DNA of 64,000 nucleotides from Streptomyces sp. SAI-135 (GCF_029893805.1 NZ_JARXYP010000002.1:4526001-4590000), one strand, 5' to 3'; shown: positions 18,994 to 27,661, numbered from the stretch's first letter. The notes: generated by a model not told the origin, from the sequence alone. Program-made: numbers and translations.

Positions 18994-19713
18994 ATGGGGC
19001 AGGGGCACGGCTGGGAGGGGGCGGTCCTCCGACTGCTGCGGGCGAAGGACTTCGTGTTCACCGTGACCGGCGCCGAGGACGTCACCGACGCGTACCGGCG
19101 GGTGCACCTCACCGACGGCGGGATGCTGGCGGCCACCGGCGTCCATCCCACGATGTGGGTGCGCCTGTGGTTCTCCGCCGCGGGCAAGCCGCACCAGCGT
19201 GCCTACACCCTGGTCGACCCGGACCCCGAGAAGGGCACGTTCACCCTGGAGTTCGCGCTGCACGACGGCGTCGCCAGCGACTGGGCCCGGGGCGCGAAGC
19301 CCGGCGACACGGTCGAGGCCACCGTCCACGGCACCGGGTTCGACCGGCCCGACCCCGAGCCCACGCACGTCTTCGCCTTCGGTGACCCGGCCTCCCTGCC
19401 CGCCCTCAACTCCCTCCTCGGCGCCCTGGACTCCTCCCCCGCGACCGTCTGGTTCGAGGGCGGCGACGAGGACCTGCCCTTCCGCACCGACCCGTCCCGC
19501 CACGAGGTCCGCCGGGTGCTCCGCCTGGACTCCGGGGCCCACCTGGTCGCCCAGGCGAAGGCGGACCTGCCCGGCCTGCTGAGCGGCCACCCGGACGCGT
19601 ACGTGTGGATCGCCTGCGACACGGCGACGACCCGGGCCCTGTCGTCGTACGTCCGCAAGGAACTGGGGGTGCCGAAGGAGCGGGTCGACGCTCTGGGTTA
19701 CTGGAGGCCCTGA
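18994..19713 (+). CDS. Siderophore-interacting FAD-binding reductase (SIP family)
   Basis: 239 residues. The family reduces ferric siderophores in the cytoplasm to release iron. The flavin-binding RAYTLVDPD motif (RxYT) is near residue 69, the segment HGTGFDRPD and FGDPASLPALNSLL begin the NAD(P)H-binding half, and VWIACDTATTRALSSY with a C-terminal ALGYWRP is characteristic of ViuB/SIP proteins. A start at ATG 18994 has AAGGGTG upstream. The iron box lies 41 bp before the start. Divergent pairing with the acylase gene links reduction and ligand processing. Confidence 0.92.
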   Translation: MGQGHGWEGAVLRLLRAKDFVFTVTGAEDVTDAYRRVHLTDGGMLAATGVHPTMWVRLWFSAAGKPHQRAYTLVDPDPEKGTFTLEFALHDGVASDWARGAKPGDTVEATVHGTGFDRPDPEPTHVFAFGDPASLPALNSLLGALDSSPATVWFEGGDEDLPFRTDPSRHEVRRVLRLDSGAHLVAQAKADLPGLLSGHPDAYVWIACDTATTRALSSYVRKELGVPKERVDALGYWRP

Positions 19714-19839
19714 GAAAGCCGCGCCGGGCGCACAACCCTTCGAGGGGCTGGTGGGTCGTACGGGGACAGCTGTTGTCCTGTACCGAACAGCAACCACCGC
19801 CTGTACCGGACGGCGGTTGCCGCTCACCGAGGAGTCCCG

Positions 19840-21324
19840 TTGCGCAGAGCCGTCATCGCGGCCGCCGTGCTCACCGCGTCCGTCGCCGTCCCGCTCACGC
19901 CCGTGACCTCGTCCGCCGCCGCCCCCTACAAAGGGGCCAACACCGCCGCCGTCCAGGACGACTTCAACGGTGACGGCTACCGGGACCTGGCGGTCGGCGC
20001 CCCGATGGCTGCCAACGGGAGCGTGGAGGAGGCCGGTGCCGTCGTCGTGCTGTACGGCTCGAAGTCCTCGGTGAGCACCACCCGCCGGACCGTCATCACC
20101 CAGGCCACGTCCGGGATTCCGGGCGGCCCGGAGGCCTGGGACAGGTTCGGCACGACCGTGGCCAGTGCCGACCTGGACCGGGACGGATACGCGGACCTGC
20201 TGGTCGGCACCCCGGACGAGAACGTGGGCGGCGTCGACCTGCGGGGCACCGTGACCGTCGTGTGGGGCGGGTCCAGCGGGCTGAGGGGCGGCGCGAGCAT
20301 TGCCCCGCCGGCCGGTTACGGCGAGGGCTGGACGTACTGCCGCTTCGGCCTGTCGCTGGCCACGGGCGACATGAACGGCGACGGCGCCCCCGAACTGGGC
20401 GTCGGCTCCGGCTGCGAGGTCTCCTCCTACTCAGGGCCCTTCACCCGCACCGGCAAGGCCGCCTCGCACTACCGTGAGTCGCGGGTGAACGCCCGCGGTG
20501 TGGTGATGGGCGATGTGAACGGCGACGGCAGGGCCGAGCGCTTCTACCTCGCCGGCCCCACCGACGGTGACCTCCGCGGACCGGTCGATCTCGACACCGG
20601 CGCCCCCGACCCCGAGGACTACTCGGCCAACTGGCCCGCCGATCTGCCCTACGCCGACGGCCACGCCGGACAGATCGGTGACGTCAACGGCGACGGCTAC
20701 GGCGACCTCGTCACGGCCGTCGCCGACGACGACCACACCATGAACGCGACCGGCGCCGCGCACAAGGGCGGCGAGATCCAGGTCCTCTACGGCAGCGCTC
20801 AGGGCATCACCGCCGGCCAGAAGCCCAAGGTCTTCCACCAGGACACCGCGGGCGTGCCGGGCGGCGCGGAGTGGGGCGACCTGTTCGGCCGGTCGCTGAG
20901 CGTCGGTGACGTGAACAAGGACGGATACGCCGACGTCCTGATCGGCTCCCCCGACGAGGCCGTGGGCACCCGCAAGAGGGCCGGCACCGCCGTTCTCCTG
21001 CGCGGTTCCGCCACCGGCCTGACCACCGCCAAGGCCGCCGGATACACCCAGGACACGGCCGACGTGCCCGGCGCCGTGGAGACGGGTGACGCGTTCGGCG
21101 AAGCCGTCCATCTCGCCGACCTCACCGGCGACGGCAGGGCCGAGACGGTCGTGGCCGCGCCCACCGAGAACAACGACGGCTGCCTGTGGATCGCCCGCGG
21201 CTCGGCCTCCGGACCGGTCCTCAAGGGCTCGGTGAACCTGTGCGGAAAGAGCGCCGGCATCACCGTCCGGGGCGTCAAGGGCTACTTCGGCGCAGCACTG
21301 ACCAGCCCTCACGTGGAGCTGTGA
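19840..21324 (+). CDS. Secreted FG-GAP/VCBS repeat protein
   Basis: 494 residues from a TTG start preceded by GAGGAG five bases upstream. A Sec signal peptide (RRAVIAAAVLTASVAVPL...) ends around TSSAAAP. Seven calcium-binding DxNxDG-type loops are spaced along the chain (DFNGDGYRD, DLDRDGYAD, DMNGDGAPE, DVNGDGRAE, DVNGDGYGD, DVNKDGYAD, DLTGDGRAE), each following a GAP-like segment such as AVGAP. This predicts a seven-bladed integrin-alpha-like beta-propeller. No enzymatic domain is attached. The function is probably binding or adhesion outside the cell; the ligand is unknown. Confidence 0.9.
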   Translation: MRRAVIAAAVLTASVAVPLTPVTSSAAAPYKGANTAAVQDDFNGDGYRDLAVGAPMAANGSVEEAGAVVVLYGSKSSVSTTRRTVITQATSGIPGGPEAWDRFGTTVASADLDRDGYADLLVGTPDENVGGVDLRGTVTVVWGGSSGLRGGASIAPPAGYGEGWTYCRFGLSLATGDMNGDGAPELGVGSGCEVSSYSGPFTRTGKAASHYRESRVNARGVVMGDVNGDGRAERFYLAGPTDGDLRGPVDLDTGAPDPEDYSANWPADLPYADGHAGQIGDVNGDGYGDLVTAVADDDHTMNATGAAHKGGEIQVLYGSAQGITAGQKPKVFHQDTAGVPGGAEWGDLFGRSLSVGDVNKDGYADVLIGSPDEAVGTRKRAGTAVLLRGSATGLTTAKAAGYTQDTADVPGAVETGDAFGEAVHLADLTGDGRAETVVAAPTENNDGCLWIARGSASGPVLKGSVNLCGKSAGITVRGVKGYFGAALTSPHVEL

Positions 21325-21349
21325 CCGCGGCGGGGGCATGATCGGAGTC

Positions 21350-21946
21350 ATGGACGTCACCCTGCACCTCGCCCAGGACCCCGAGGCCGACGAGCTCCTC
21401 GGCCGCTCCCCGCTCGCCGCGCTGGTGGGGATGCTGCTGGACCAGCAGGTCCCGATGGAGTGGGCGTTCAAGGGCCCCCGCACCATCGCGGACCGCCTCG
21501 GCGCGAGCGACCTCGACGCGCACGACATCGCCGCGCAGGACCCGGAGGCGTTCGTCGCGCTGCTCTCCGAGAAGCCGGCCGTGCACCGCTACCCCGGCTC
21601 GATGGCCAAGCGCATCCAGCAGCTGTGCCAGTACCTCGTCGAGCACTACGACGGTGAGGCCGAGCTGGTCTGGAAGGGCGTCGAGGAGGGGCGCGAGCTG
21701 CTGCGCCGGCTGGAGGAGCTGCCGGGGTTCGGGAAGCAGAAGGCTCAGATCTTCCTGGCACTGCTGGGCAAGCAGCTCGGTGTCCGGCCGAAGGGCTGGC
21801 AGGAGGCCGCGGGCGCCTACGGCGAGCCGGACTCCTTCCGGTCCGTCGCCGACATCACGGGCCCCGAGTCGCTGACGAAGGTCCGCGCGCACAAGCAGGA
21901 GATGAAGGCGGCGGCGAAGGCGGCGAAGGCGGACGGGAAGTCCTAG
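21350..21946 (+). CDS. HhH-GPD-type base-excision-repair-like protein
   Basis: About 198 residues from ATG 21350 (an ATG at 21338 in frame is possible but poorly supported). The helix-hairpin-helix is LEELPGFGKQKAQIFL, and upstream LAALVGMLLDQQVPMEWA matches the Nth/AlkA superfamily core. I could not place the catalytic Asp that normally follows the hairpin, and no iron-sulfur cysteines are present, so a monofunctional or non-catalytic DNA-binding role is possible. The C-terminus is Lys/Ala-rich (EMKAAAKAAKADGKS). Confidence 0.8.
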   Translation: MDVTLHLAQDPEADELLGRSPLAALVGMLLDQQVPMEWAFKGPRTIADRLGASDLDAHDIAAQDPEAFVALLSEKPAVHRYPGSMAKRIQQLCQYLVEHYDGEAELVWKGVEEGRELLRRLEELPGFGKQKAQIFLALLGKQLGVRPKGWQEAAGAYGEPDSFRSVADITGPESLTKVRAHKQEMKAAAKAAKADGKS

Positions 21947-22004
21947 TCAGCCAGGTGGCCCGTCCCGGGTGGCCGGGGGGCGCACGGTGGTCCCAGCATG
22001 GACC

Positions 22005-22655
22005 ATGACCGAGTTCGACGACCGCTTCGACGACCGCAAGGTCCACGCGGGCCACCCTCCCGGCAGCGCCCCGCACGCGCCCGAACCGCCCTTCGAGGGC
22101 CCCCTGCACACCCTCGCCGAGGCCGCCTGGCAGGTCGTCCTGCTCACCGGTGCCGCCTCCCTGGTCCTCGGCGTCCTGGTCCTGGTCTGGCCCGACGCCT
22201 CCCTCCTCGCGGTCGGGGTCCTCTTCGGCGTCTACCTCCTCATCAGCGGCATCTTCCAGCTGGTCGCGGCCTTCGGCACGCACCGGACCACCGCGCTGCG
22301 CGTCCTGGCCTTCGTCAGCGGCAGCCTGTCGATCCTGCTGGGCCTGTTCTGTCTGCGCGGCCCGATGCGGTCGATCCTGCTGCTCGCCCTGTGGATCGGC
22401 ATCGGCTGGCTGATCCGCGGCATCACCCAGACCCTGGCCGCCGCGTCCGACCGCTCCATGCCGGCCCGCGGCTGGCAGATCCTCCTCGGCGTGCTCACCT
22501 TCGTCGCCGGGATCGTGCTGATCGACTCCCCCTTCGAGTCGATCACCGTCCTCACCCTGGTCGGCGGTATCTGGCTGGTCGTCGTGGGAGCCGTGGAGAT
22601 CGTCACCGCCCTCACCATCCGCAGCAAGGCCAGACACCTACCGCGCACGGTGTGA
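22005..22655 (+). CDS. HdeD/DUF308 family membrane protein
   Basis: About 216 residues. An Asp-rich N-terminal tail (TEFDDRFDDRK) is followed by six membrane helices in three similar pairs, the layout of HdeD acid-resistance membrane proteins (for example LVLGVLVLVWPDASLLAVG, then the ALWIGIGWLIRGITQ segment). ATG 22005 is preferred because it begins the acidic tail; an upstream in-frame ATG at 21969 has no family-like sequence. Its role in Streptomyces is unproven. Confidence 0.85.
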   Translation: MTEFDDRFDDRKVHAGHPPGSAPHAPEPPFEGPLHTLAEAAWQVVLLTGAASLVLGVLVLVWPDASLLAVGVLFGVYLLISGIFQLVAAFGTHRTTALRVLAFVSGSLSILLGLFCLRGPMRSILLLALWIGIGWLIRGITQTLAAASDRSMPARGWQILLGVLTFVAGIVLIDSPFESITVLTLVGGIWLVVVGAVEIVTALTIRSKARHLPRTV

Positions 22656-23248
22656 CCTGGGCGGACACACCGGGAGAGTCACCGTCGTGCCAGGCCGTCG
22701 GTCGCGGGGCGAGGGCGCGTGGCCGGCCACAGGCAATGAACTGCGATGCCGCCCCTGTCCGGTCCCGCCGCCCTCGGCCGTCCCCTACCCCTTCCTTCTC
22801 CCTGCGCCCGGAGGACGGCCGGGCCGCCGCGGCCCTGGGCCCGGCGGTGAGCGGGGCGACGGCGGCACGGCCTCCGTCGGACTCGGGGGCCTGGACCACC
22901 CACCGGCGGGCACCGGCCGCGCCCCCGGCCACCGCCGTCCCCGCCCAAGGCCCACTGGTGTCCTCATGGCCGCCATGAATGGCCCGGCCCCTCCCGCAGG
23001 CCGGGCACGGACAGGCATCACCGGCAGAGGCGCCGACGGCAACGGCCGGATCCCGGAGCCGATGACCAGCACCCACCGGACGGCACCCCCCGGACACCCC
23101 TCGACACTCCTCACCCCGCCGCACCCTTTCCTCGCCGCGCCACCGGCATCCGAGCCGCCCCCGGCCACCGTCGCGTACGCCACTCCGGGCGGGTGAATTG
23201 CGTGGTCGCAGTGATGCAGCGGGCGTGCCGGTGGGGGAGACGACCTGT
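22656..23248. other. Long intergenic region
   Basis: 593 bp with open frames on both strands but no sequence resembling a protein family, so I see no gene. It ends with the promoter region of the small secreted protein gene. One GGCCCGGCC/GGCCGGGC inverted repeat near 22980-23010 could be a terminator for the HdeD gene. Confidence 0.5.
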
Positions 23249-23566
23249 GTGAGTTCCGTACGACGTGCCCCGGGCAGCCGCGACTGGCTGCGGGCGCTCG
23301 TGCTGCTGCTCGCGTTGCTGGTCCCCGGTACGCATCTCCAGGCGCACGCGATGCCGCCCGTCCCGGCCGGGGAGATCGTCGAGTACGACGTTCTCGACAC
23401 GGCCCTGCGGCCACCGGCCCGCGCCGTCCACCGTGCGGTCGTACCGCTGCGGCCCGTGCCGTGGCCGGAGCCTGCCCCCGGTGTGCCCGCGGACCGCCCG
23501 CTCCCCGCGCCCCCGCGGTCGCCGTACGCGCTGCCCGCCCTGCGTTCGGTGGTCCTGCGCTGCTGA
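23249..23566 (+). CDS. Small secreted or membrane-anchored protein, unknown
   Basis: 105 residues from a GTG with GGGGGAG upstream. An N-terminal hydrophobic segment (WLRALVLLLALLVPGTHLQAHA) after Arg residues is a clear signal peptide. The mature part is short, Pro/Arg-rich and has no recognisable domain, ending RSVVLRC. It is followed after 50 bp by a second tiny gene. I know of no function. Confidence 0.6.
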   Translation: MSSVRRAPGSRDWLRALVLLLALLVPGTHLQAHAMPPVPAGEIVEYDVLDTALRPPARAVHRAVVPLRPVPWPEPAPGVPADRPLPAPPRSPYALPALRSVVLRC

Positions 23567-23616
23567 CAGAGCCCGTTTCTCCCGGCCTGTTCAGCACTCA
23601 CGCAAGGAACACCGTC

Positions 23617-23736
23617 ATGCCCGTCGATCCGTACGCGGTCCTGCGCGCTTTGCTGCGCGCGGAGGCCGCGCGCAGTGCGCCGAAACCGCAGAGCACGAAG
23701 AAGCAGCCGCCGGTGAGAGAGGAGAAGCGGGGCTGA
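23617..23736 (+). CDS. 39-residue small protein
   Basis: Starts MPVDPYAVLRALLRAEAARS, an amphipathic helix, then a Lys/Gln-rich tail. AAGGA lies 10 bases before the ATG. Short proteins beginning MPVDPYA are, to my recollection, recurrent in Streptomyces next to a DUF853 ATPase. Role unknown. Confidence 0.6.
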   Translation: MPVDPYAVLRALLRAEAARSAPKPQSTKKQPPVREEKRG

Positions 23737-23758
23737 TCCGCCGGAGGAGGCCGCGGGG

Positions 23759-25378
23759 CTACCGCCGCCTCCTCCGCGCCGTACCGAAGAGCGAGCGGGT
23801 GATCTCCCGCCCGATCTGCGTGCCCAGCGACCGCGCCAGCGACTTGAACATGCCGCTGCCGACGACCTGTTCGACGACGGAGGGGTCGTCCGCGCGGGCC
23901 GGGGTCGGGGCCGGCGGGGCCTTCATCTCGTCCGGGCCCTTGGCGCCGCGGGAGTCGAGCTTCTCGTACGCCGACTCCCTGTCCACAGCCTGTGCGTACC
24001 GTCCGTACAGCGCGGAGGCCCTGACCGCCGAGTCCAGCTCACCGGTGTCGACCGGTCCCATCAGGGACTCGGGAGCCCGCAGGCGGGTCGCGGCGACGGG
24101 CGTAGGCGCCCCCTTCTCGCTGAGCACCGTCACCACGGCCTCCCCCGTGCCCAGGCCGGTGAGCAGCTCCTCCAGGTCGTACGCGGAATCGGGGAAGGTC
24201 CGCACGGTCGCCTTCAACGCCTTCTGGTCGTCCGGCGTGAAGGCCCGCAGCGCGTGCTGGACCCGGTTCCCGAGCTGCGCGAGGACGTCGGCGGGTACGT
24301 CCTTCGCGGTCTGCGTGACGAAGAAGACGCCGACTCCTTTCGAGCGAATCAGCCGCACGGTCTGCGTGAGGGAGTCGAGGAACGCCTTGGAGGCCCCCTC
24401 GAAGAGCAGATGCGCCTCGTCGAGGAAGAACACGAGCTTCGGCCGGTCGACGTCCCCGACCTCCGGCAGATCGTGGAAGAGATCGGCGAGCAGCCACATC
24501 AGGAAGGTCGAGAAGAGCCGCGGCCGGTCCTGCACGGCGGCCAGCTCCAGCACGGACACCAGGCCGCGCCCGTCGTCCGCGGTCCGCAGCAGCTCGGCGG
24601 TGTCGAACTCCGGCTCCCCGAAGAAGTCGGCCATGCCCTCCGCCTCGAAGGCGGTCAGGGAGCGCAGGATGACCCCGGCCGTGGCGGTGGACAGGCCCCC
24701 GATGTTCTTCAGCTCGCTCTTGCCCTCGTCGGAGGTCAGGAAGGCGACGACGGCCCGCAGGTCCTTGAGGTCGACCAGTTCCAGCCCCTTCTGGTCGGCG
24801 TAGTGGAAGATCAGGCCTAGGGACTGCTCCTGGGTCCGGTTGAGCTGGAGCACCTTGGACAGCAGGAGCGGTCCGAAGCTGGTGACCGTGGCCCGGACCG
24901 GGATGCCGTGCCCGATGCCGCCGAGGGCGTAGAACTCCGCGGGACAGCCGGCGGGCTCCCACCGCTGGTGCACTTCCGCGGCCCTGGCCTGCACCTTCTC
25001 GTTCCGTGCGCCCGGTGCGGAGATCCCCGACCCGTCGCCCTTGATGTCGGCGAGGAAGACGGGGACCCCCTGCGCCGACAACTGCTCGGCGATGAGCTGG
25101 AGCGTCTTGGTCTTGCCGGTGCCGGTGGCGCCGGCCACGAGTCCGTGCCGGTTGAGCATCGGCAGGGGGATCCTGACCTGCGCGTCCGGGAGGCAGACGC
25201 CGTCCCACAGCAACGCGCCGAGTTCGAGCGTGGGCCCGGTGAAGGCGTAGCCGGAGGCGATCTCCAGGGCCTGCTGGGGCAAGGCGGCGGGGCGGGACTG
25301 TGCCTGTGGCATGGACTGGTCGGTGGTTGCCGCGGCGGCCCCCGTCGTGCCCCGCGGCGGGGTCTTTCGCTCGCTCAT
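23759..25378 (-). CDS. HerA-like ATPase/helicase (DUF853)
   Basis: 539 residues. Walker A is GATGTGKTKT at about residues 82-91, followed by FLADIKGDGSG, and Walker B is LVFFLDEAHLLF. A Q-like sensor region GVFFVTQTAKD and a C-terminal basic tail RSLFGTARRRRR fit the bacterial DUF853 subfamily of the FtsK-HerA superfamily. These are predicted DNA-translocating or DNA-dependent ATPases; no NurA-like nuclease gene is adjacent, so a HerA-NurA end-resection pair is not supported. The N-terminal 35 residues are disordered. It diverges from the following small gene. Confidence 0.88.
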   Translation of the reverse strand: MSERKTPPRGTTGAAAATTDQSMPQAQSRPAALPQQALEIASGYAFTGPTLELGALLWDGVCLPDAQVRIPLPMLNRHGLVAGATGTGKTKTLQLIAEQLSAQGVPVFLADIKGDGSGISAPGARNEKVQARAAEVHQRWEPAGCPAEFYALGGIGHGIPVRATVTSFGPLLLSKVLQLNRTQEQSLGLIFHYADQKGLELVDLKDLRAVVAFLTSDEGKSELKNIGGLSTATAGVILRSLTAFEAEGMADFFGEPEFDTAELLRTADDGRGLVSVLELAAVQDRPRLFSTFLMWLLADLFHDLPEVGDVDRPKLVFFLDEAHLLFEGASKAFLDSLTQTVRLIRSKGVGVFFVTQTAKDVPADVLAQLGNRVQHALRAFTPDDQKALKATVRTFPDSAYDLEELLTGLGTGEAVVTVLSEKGAPTPVAATRLRAPESLMGPVDTGELDSAVRASALYGRYAQAVDRESAYEKLDSRGAKGPDEMKAPPAPTPARADDPSVVEQVVGSGMFKSLARSLGTQIGREITRSLFGTARRRRR

Positions 25379-25470
25379 ACCAAACCCCTGCTCCCGGTAC
25401 GCCCCTTTTCATGGCTTTTTTCCAGCGTCGCACTCGCTCGCCATGGCTGCGCCCGGAAGGTCTTGACCGG

Positions 25471-25476
25471 TAGGCT
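25471..25476 (+). promoter_or_regulatory. Probable -10 element of a leaderless gene
   Basis: TAGGCT lies six bases before the GTG at 25483, placing transcription start at or next to the start codon. No convincing -35 or Shine-Dalgarno was found. Confidence 0.5.
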
Positions 25477-25482
25477 TTCCGT

Positions 25483-25779
25483 GTGATCTTCAAGCGCATC
25501 GGAAACGGCCGGCCGTACCCCGACCACGGCCGGGAAAGCACCCGGCAGTGGGCGGACGTCGCACCGCGCCCGGTCCGCCTCGATCAGCTGGTGACGACCA
25601 AGGGCCAGCTCGACCTGGAGACCCTGCTCGCCGAGGACTCGACGTTCTACGGCGATCTCTTCGCGCACGTCGTGAAATGGCAGGGCGACCTGTACCTGGA
25701 GGACGGCCTCCACCGCGCGGTGCGGGCGGCGCTCCAGCAGCGACAGGTGCTGCACGCGCGTGTGCTCGAGCTGGACTGA
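25483..25779 (+). CDS. Conserved small protein with ParB/Srx-like motif
   Basis: 98 residues from GTG. The C-terminal half reads VRLDQLVTTKGQL..., then LYLEDGLHRAVRAALQQ, which resembles the ParB/sulfiredoxin DGHHR helix motif (here DGLHR). The fold assignment is tentative. No second ParB domain exists. It lies between the divergent HerA-like ATPase and the LytR_C gene and appears to be translated from a leaderless message. Confidence 0.7.
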   Translation: MIFKRIGNGRPYPDHGRESTRQWADVAPRPVRLDQLVTTKGQLDLETLLAEDSTFYGDLFAHVVKWQGDLYLEDGLHRAVRAALQQRQVLHARVLELD

Positions 25780-25843
25780 GTGACCGCGCTGTAAAGGTTT
25801 GGCCCTTTCGGGTTCTCCTGTGCGGTGGTCAATGATCATCTAG

Positions 25844-25872
25844 TAGGCATCGCCGCCCAAGCGCACTACGCT
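25844..25872 (+). promoter_or_regulatory. Leaderless promoter of the LytR_C gene
   Basis: TAGGCA (25844-25849), 17-base spacer, TACGCT (25867-25872), then six bases to the ATG at 25879. The spacing fits a vegetative (HrdB-type) promoter whose transcript starts at or near the A of the start codon. Confidence 0.55.
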
Positions 25873-25878
25873 GCGCCC

Positions 25879-26523
25879 ATGAGCATGCTGACGCCCCCCG
25901 GCATGGGCGGTAAGTACCGGATCACGGGCGACAAGTACCCCCGGATGCGCCGGTCCCGGCGGCGCGGCAGGCTCGTGCTGGGCGTGGTGGCCTCCGCCGC
26001 GGCCCTGAGCCTGGTCGGCTGGGGCACGCTCCAGCTCATCGACGTGTTCACGGGCGGCGGGGACCAGGCCTCCGCGGCCGGTGCCAAGGCGAACTGCACG
26101 AAGAAGTCCGGCGCGTCCCCCGCCGCCTCCGCGGCCCCGCTCCCCAAGCCGGGTCAGATCACCGTCAACGTCCTGAACGCCACGCCCCGCGGCGGGCTCG
26201 CGAAGAAGACGGCGGACGAGCTCAAGAAGCGGGGCTTCCGGATCGGCGACGTGGGCAACGCGACGGCGACGTACGACAAGAAGGTCAAGGGCACGGGGAT
26301 ACTGCTCGGGCCGTCGTCCGCCCTCAAGACCTCCCTGCCGGTCCTGGGCACGCAGCTCGCCTCCGCGGAGACCCGCACGGACACCCGCAAGGGCGCCGAG
26401 GTCGACCTGATCATCGGCAACGGCTTCAAGAGCCTGAGCAGCAAAGCGGTCGCCGACAAGGCACTGGCCGCGCTGACGGCCCCCGCGCCGGCGGCCACGG
26501 GGTCCAAGAAGAGCTGCGGGTAG
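25879..26523 (+). CDS. LytR C-terminal domain protein, membrane-anchored
   Basis: About 214 residues. A basic cytoplasmic start (RMRRSRRRGR) precedes one membrane helix (LVLGVVASAAALSLVGWGTL), then an Ala/Ser/Pro linker and a LytR_C domain: ITVNVLNATPRGGLAKKTADELKKRG..., closing with VDLIIGNGFKSL. LytR_C domains occur alone or with LytR-CpsA-Psr enzymes that attach polymers to peptidoglycan; no catalytic LCP domain is present here. Start chosen at 25879 because family similarity and a leaderless promoter converge there. An odd number of Cys (one after the helix, one penultimate) could form a disulfide. Confidence 0.82.
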   Translation: MSMLTPPGMGGKYRITGDKYPRMRRSRRRGRLVLGVVASAAALSLVGWGTLQLIDVFTGGGDQASAAGAKANCTKKSGASPAASAAPLPKPGQITVNVLNATPRGGLAKKTADELKKRGFRIGDVGNATATYDKKVKGTGILLGPSSALKTSLPVLGTQLASAETRTDTRKGAEVDLIIGNGFKSLSSKAVADKALAALTAPAPAATGSKKSCG

Positions 26524-26582
26524 CTGCGCCGGCTCGGGCGGGGCGCCAGGGGGGTGCCGGGTTCGGTCGTGGGGCGGGTGCG

Positions 26583-27005
26583 GGTCCGTCGTGGCTGTGG
26601 TCGCGCAGTTCCCCGCGCCCCTGAGGAGTTGCAGTCACGCAAGCCACGACGGGCCGTTGGTCAACTCACCCGCCGGTTGTGGGGTGGGTGCGGGCCGGTG
26701 GGGGCTGATCGCGCAGTTCCCCGCGCCCCTGGGTGGGTGCAGTCACGCACGCCACGACGGACCGTTGGCCGCGGACGGCGGCAAGGGGACGGGGTGGGGG
26801 GTGTCCGCCCGCAGCGGCCGGCGTCCGTTACCGAGGACAGCTGAAGCGACCGAGCCGCCGGACCGAGGACGGACACCCCCCCACCCCGGCACCGACCACC
26901 CACCGGACCGCACGCGCTACAGAAGCCCCCAGAGACCGCAACGGGCCGCCGCAGGCATTCAGGGGCGCGGGGAACTGCGCAAAAACGCCCGCCCCCACCG
27001 AACCC
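26583..27005. repeat. Composite intergenic repeat module A
   Basis: Occupies the whole convergent gap between the LytR_C gene and upp. It contains two forward cores TCGCGCAGTTCCCCGCGCCC (26601 and 26709, both then CCT) and one inverted copy AGGGGCGCGGGGAACTGCGC (26961-26980). Between them lie shared blocks CCACGACGG-CCGTTGG, GTCCGCCCGCAGCGGCCGGC and GACCGAGCCGCCGGACCGAG. A near-identical module lies at 32461-32905. There is no credible gene inside. The paired inverted cores could fold into a long hairpin and serve as a bidirectional terminator. Confidence 0.85.
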
Positions 27006-27012
27006 GCACCCG

Positions 27013-27648
27013 CTACTCCGCCGCCCCGTACAGACGATCCCCCGCATCGCCCAGCCCCGGCACGATGTAGCCGTGTTCGTTCAGGTGGTCGTCGACCGCC
27101 GCCGTCACCACCGTCACCGGCGTCCCCGCCAGCTCGCGCTCCATGATCTCCACGCCCTCCGGGGCGGCCAGCAGGACCACCGCCGTCACATCGTCCGCGC
27201 CGCGCCGGATCAGCTCACGGATCGCCGCCACCAGCGTGCCGCCGGTCGCGAGCATCGGGTCGAGGACGTACACCTGCCGCCCGGAGAGATCCTCCGGCAT
27301 GCGCGCGGCGTACGTGGTGGCCTGGAGCGTCTCCTCGTTGCGGATCATGCCGAGGAACCCCACCTCGGCGGTCGGGAGCAGCCGGACCATGCCGTCGAGC
27401 ATGCCGAGCCCGGCACGCAGGATCGGGACCACCAGCGGGCGGGGATACGACAGCTTCACACCGGTCGTGGGGGCGACCGGGGTGCGGATGTCGACCGCTT
27501 CGGTGCGCACGTCGCGCGTGGCCTCGTAGGCGAGCAGGGTGACCAGCTCGTCGGCGAGGCGGCGGAAGGTCGCGGAGTCGGTGCGCTGGTCGCGCAGCGT
27601 GGTGAGTTTGTGGGCGACCAGAGGGTGGTCGACGACGTGGAGACGCAT
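27013..27648 (-). CDS. upp: Uracil phosphoribosyltransferase
   Basis: Salvage enzyme that makes UMP from uracil and PRPP. 211 residues from ATG 27648, the usual length. The N-terminus MRLHVVDHPLVAHKLTTLRD is standard; the 39 residues open upstream are not family-like. Diagnostic blocks are VPILRAGLGMLDGM, the PRPP loop YVLDPMLATGGT, and the uracil-binding C-terminal GYIVPGLGDAGDRLYG. No Shine-Dalgarno is present; TACTGT seven bases before ATG suggests a leaderless message. The stop abuts repeat module A. Confidence 0.97.
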   Translation of the reverse strand: MRLHVVDHPLVAHKLTTLRDQRTDSATFRRLADELVTLLAYEATRDVRTEAVDIRTPVAPTTGVKLSYPRPLVVPILRAGLGMLDGMVRLLPTAEVGFLGMIRNEETLQATTYAARMPEDLSGRQVYVLDPMLATGGTLVAAIRELIRRGADDVTAVVLLAAPEGVEIMERELAGTPVTVVTAAVDDHLNEHGYIVPGLGDAGDRLYGAAE

Positions 27649-27655
27649 GTCCACA

Positions 27656-27661
27656 ACAGTA
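27656..27661 (-). promoter_or_regulatory. Probable -10 element of leaderless upp
   Basis: TACTGT on the minus strand, seven bases upstream of the upp ATG. No ribosome-binding site separates them. Confidence 0.45.

Noticed and set aside
22687..23196. A 169-codon open frame in the 22.7-23.2 kb gap
   Set aside because: Pro/Arg/Gly-rich composition, no ribosome site and no family resemblance; long random frames are expected at this GC content.
23759..25378. HerA-NurA phage-defence or end-resection system
   Set aside because: Only the ATPase is present; no NurA, Sir2 or nuclease gene adjoins, and the DUF853 subfamily is widespread in core genomes.
26554..27146. Several overlapping open frames inside repeat module A
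   Set aside because: They follow the repeats in every frame, and module B gives similar frames; no translation signals.
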